Shown here one piece after another: positions 5,943 to 7,198 of a stretch of 7,198 nt of DNA. Source of the stretch: Acidimicrobiaceae bacterium. Lineage in GTDB: Bacteria > Actinomycetota > Acidimicrobiia > Acidimicrobiales > MedAcidi-G1. Each line of letters begins with the position of its first letter. Position 1 is the stretch's first letter. Both the position numbers and the translations under genes were made by a program. The notes beneath the pieces were generated by a model. It was given only the letters and a program-made list of their open reading frames with translations, was not told the DNA's origin and ran no database searches. The stretch covers positions 6,598 through 13,795 of the forward strand of contig PAXM01000048.1 in assembly GCA_002714485.1 (NCBI GenBank). Direction: 5' to 3'.

Positions 5943-6472
5943 CAGTCGTGTGCCCGGTAGTTGCCGTACTTCCCGCCGAGGAACACCAGTGGGGACCCCT
6001 CGTCTACATGGGACACTGCGACGACCTCGCCCATCACGAACCAGTGGTCACCAGCGTCGACCACCTCGCGGACCATGCAGTCGATGGACGCCAGGCACGA
6101 TGGGATGGCCGGCGATCCGGTGACCTCGGCGGGCTGCCAGCCGGATCCCTCCCAGGGGTCGCTGTCCTTGCGAAAAAAGGCGTTTGACAGGTCGGTCTGG
6201 GTGTCGGACAGCACGTTCACGCAGAATCCTTTGGACGACGACATCCGACCCCACGTGTAGGACTCCTTGCCCGGCAGGAAGCCAACCAACGGTGGATCCA
6301 TGGAGACCGAAACGAAGGAGCCAATTACCATGGCCACCGGATCTTCACCGTCCATGGCTGTCACCAGGGTCACGCCGGTGGGATAGCGGCCTAACACCTT
6401 TCGGTAGAGGTCACCGTCGATCTCGCCGACGGCCTTCTCGGCCACGTCGCCGGAACCTCGATCACCAGCCAT
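5942..6472 (-). CDS. Flavin reductase-like FMN-binding protein
   Basis: This is a 176-residue protein with one flavin reductase-like split-barrel domain (about 22-172), the family of NAD(P)H:flavin reductase partners of two-component monooxygenases. Motifs seen are RYPTGVTLVTA (29-39), GSFVSVSMDPPLVGF (51-65), LPGKESYTW (66-74), FCVNVLSDTQTDLSNAFF (83-100), GDHWFVMGEVVAV (141-153) and PLVFLGGKYGNY (161-172). The conserved SVSxDPPL stretch supports flavin binding. The ATG at 6472 has AGGAAGG with a 6-nt spacer. It starts 33 nt after the metallo-hydrolase stop, and its own stop overlaps the next start. No monooxygenase gene is in the window, so the acceptor of any reduced flavin is unknown; a haem- or coenzyme-related oxidoreductase role is an alternative. 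Confidence 0.94.
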   Translation of the reverse strand: MAGDRGSGDVAEKAVGEIDGDLYRKVLGRYPTGVTLVTAMDGEDPVAMVIGSFVSVSMDPPLVGFLPGKESYTWGRMSSSKGFCVNVLSDTQTDLSNAFFRKDSDPWEGSGWQPAEVTGSPAIPSCLASIDCMVREVVDAGDHWFVMGEVVAVSHVDEGSPLVFLGGKYGNYRAHD

Positions 6473-6478
6473 CGGGCA

Positions 6479-6485
6479 CCTTCCT
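6479..6485 (-). promoter_or_regulatory. Ribosome binding site of the flavin reductase gene
   Basis: AGGAAGG on the minus strand lies 6 nt upstream of the ATG at 6472 and fixes that start. It sits in the 33-nt gap after the metallo-hydrolase gene, so the flavin reductase is independently initiated but probably on the same transcript. Confidence 0.75.
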
Positions 6486-6505
6486 CAGTCGTCGTCCGCC
6501 GTTGG

Positions 6506-7198
6506 TCAACGGGGTCGAAGGTCGAACCTAGCGGGGTGCGCCATCGCCAGCATGTCGTCCGCTGGCTGCAGCGAGATCGTCTGGCCCTCGGCAGCCGCCG
6601 AGACCCGGTCGACGTCAAGCACCTCGGCGCACTCCTGAGCCGCGGCCAGCATCTCGTCCACCTCGTCGTCGTCGTGGGCCGGGTCGTGGTGGAAAAGCAC
6701 CAGTTCGCCAACAGAGGCCTGGTGGGCGACCTCCAGCGCGTAGCCGACCGTGCAGTGGCCCCAGTGAGGACGCTCGGCGAACTCCTCGGAGGTGAACTGG
6801 GCATCGTGGATCAGGAGGTCCACGCCATTGGCCAGGGCCAGTACCCGCTCGTCGACCCGGGTCAGATCGTCGTTCGGCTGCTGATGGTCGCTCACGTAGG
6901 CCACGCTGCAGCCGTTCCATTCGACCCGATAGCCGAAGGTCCGTCCGATGTGGGGCACCGACAGGGCAGTGACCTGCGCCGGTCCGACATCGAAACTGCC
7001 CTCGTTGGTCTCGTGCAGGGACACCCGGCCCGCCAACTCCCGATAGCAGATGGGAAAGAAGGGCGGAGTCATGAACACGTCGAAGGACTGCTCCAGTGTG
7101 CCACCGTCATCGCTCGGCCCATAGACGTCTAGTCGGGTGTCGGCATGGTTCAGAGGGGTGAAGAACGGAAGGCCCTGGACGTGGTCCCAGTGAAGGTG
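6506..7198 (-). CDS. Metallo-beta-lactamase-fold hydrolase, partial at 5' end
   Basis: The frame is open to the right edge, giving 230 visible residues that lack the N-terminus. The first visible residues, HLHWDHVQGLPFF, carry the HxHxDH zinc motif. Further ligand candidates follow in family order: His83 (VPHIG), Asp104 (AYVSDHQ), His131-Asp132 (LLIHDAQFTSEEF), His148 (WGHCTVGYA) and His170-His171 (LVLFHHDPAHDDDEVDEM); numbering is from the visible fragment. This matches the PhnP/RNase Z-like branch of MBL hydrolases that act as phosphodiesterases, often labelled COG1235. It is probably cytoplasmic with two metal ions. A GTG at 7078 is in frame but cannot be the true start, because the zinc motif lies upstream of it. 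The gene leads the four-gene minus-strand string seen in the right half. The substrate is unknown. Confidence 0.93.
   Translation of the reverse strand, partial: HLHWDHVQGLPFFTPLNHADTRLDVYGPSDDGGTLEQSFDVFMTPPFFPICYRELAGRVSLHETNEGSFDVGPAQVTALSVPHIGRTFGYRVEWNGCSVAYVSDHQQPNDDLTRVDERVLALANGVDLLIHDAQFTSEEFAERPHWGHCTVGYALEVAHQASVGELVLFHHDPAHDDDEVDEMLAAAQECAEVLDVDRVSAAAEGQTISLQPADDMLAMAHPARFDLRPR

Noticed and set aside
6391..6804. Second minus-strand open frame overlapping the metallo-hydrolase and flavin reductase genes
   Set aside because: It is in a different frame from both genes, is Arg/Ser/Thr-rich and has no motif; the two overlapped genes are clearly identified.

Overview
The window looks like a chromosomal housekeeping region from a GC-rich actinobacterium. 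The phoH-ybeY-CBS/DUF21 gene order, the GC-rich codon use and the style of the SufB and flavin reductase proteins make a member of the Acidimicrobiia (possibly marine) my best guess. That placement is inference from recognition, not from a search. Nine protein-coding genes are supported. All lie on the minus strand, so transcription runs from the right end of the window to the left. No tRNA, rRNA, insertion sequence, CRISPR array or phage gene was seen, and no gene-free stretch exceeds about 100 bases.

Right half (7198 down to 4597), in transcription order: a metallo-beta-lactamase-fold hydrolase entering from outside the window, a flavin reductase-like FMN protein, a left-handed beta-helix protein of the gamma-carbonic anhydrase family, and an alpha/beta hydrolase. 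Gaps are 33 nt, a 1-nt stop/start overlap, and 5 nt, so they are probably co-transcribed. Two of them carry changes at expected catalytic positions: Gly at the usual nucleophile position of the hydrolase, and Glu at the usual third zinc-ligand position of the carbonic anhydrase homologue.

Centre (4596 down to 2678): a 96-nt intergenic leader precedes sufB, which encodes the scaffold protein of the SUF iron-sulfur assembly complex. The leader holds an AT-rich promoter-like patch and two inverted repeats, one with the sufB ribosome binding site in its loop. sufB stands here without sufC, sufD, sufS or sufU. It is followed by a small unrecognised protein with four cysteines and a strongly basic tail.

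Left half (2580 down to 1): phoH, ybeY and a HlyC/CorC-type CBS-domain membrane protein, joined by 4-nt start/stop overlaps (TTGA and ATGA). This is a widespread bacterial cluster linked to ribosome/RNA maturation, and era is often next, which would be just outside the window. The last gene runs off the left edge.

I found no clear undescribed multi-gene system. The points most worth a second look are the solitary sufB with its structured leader, the neighbouring cysteine protein, and the two enzymes with altered active sites.
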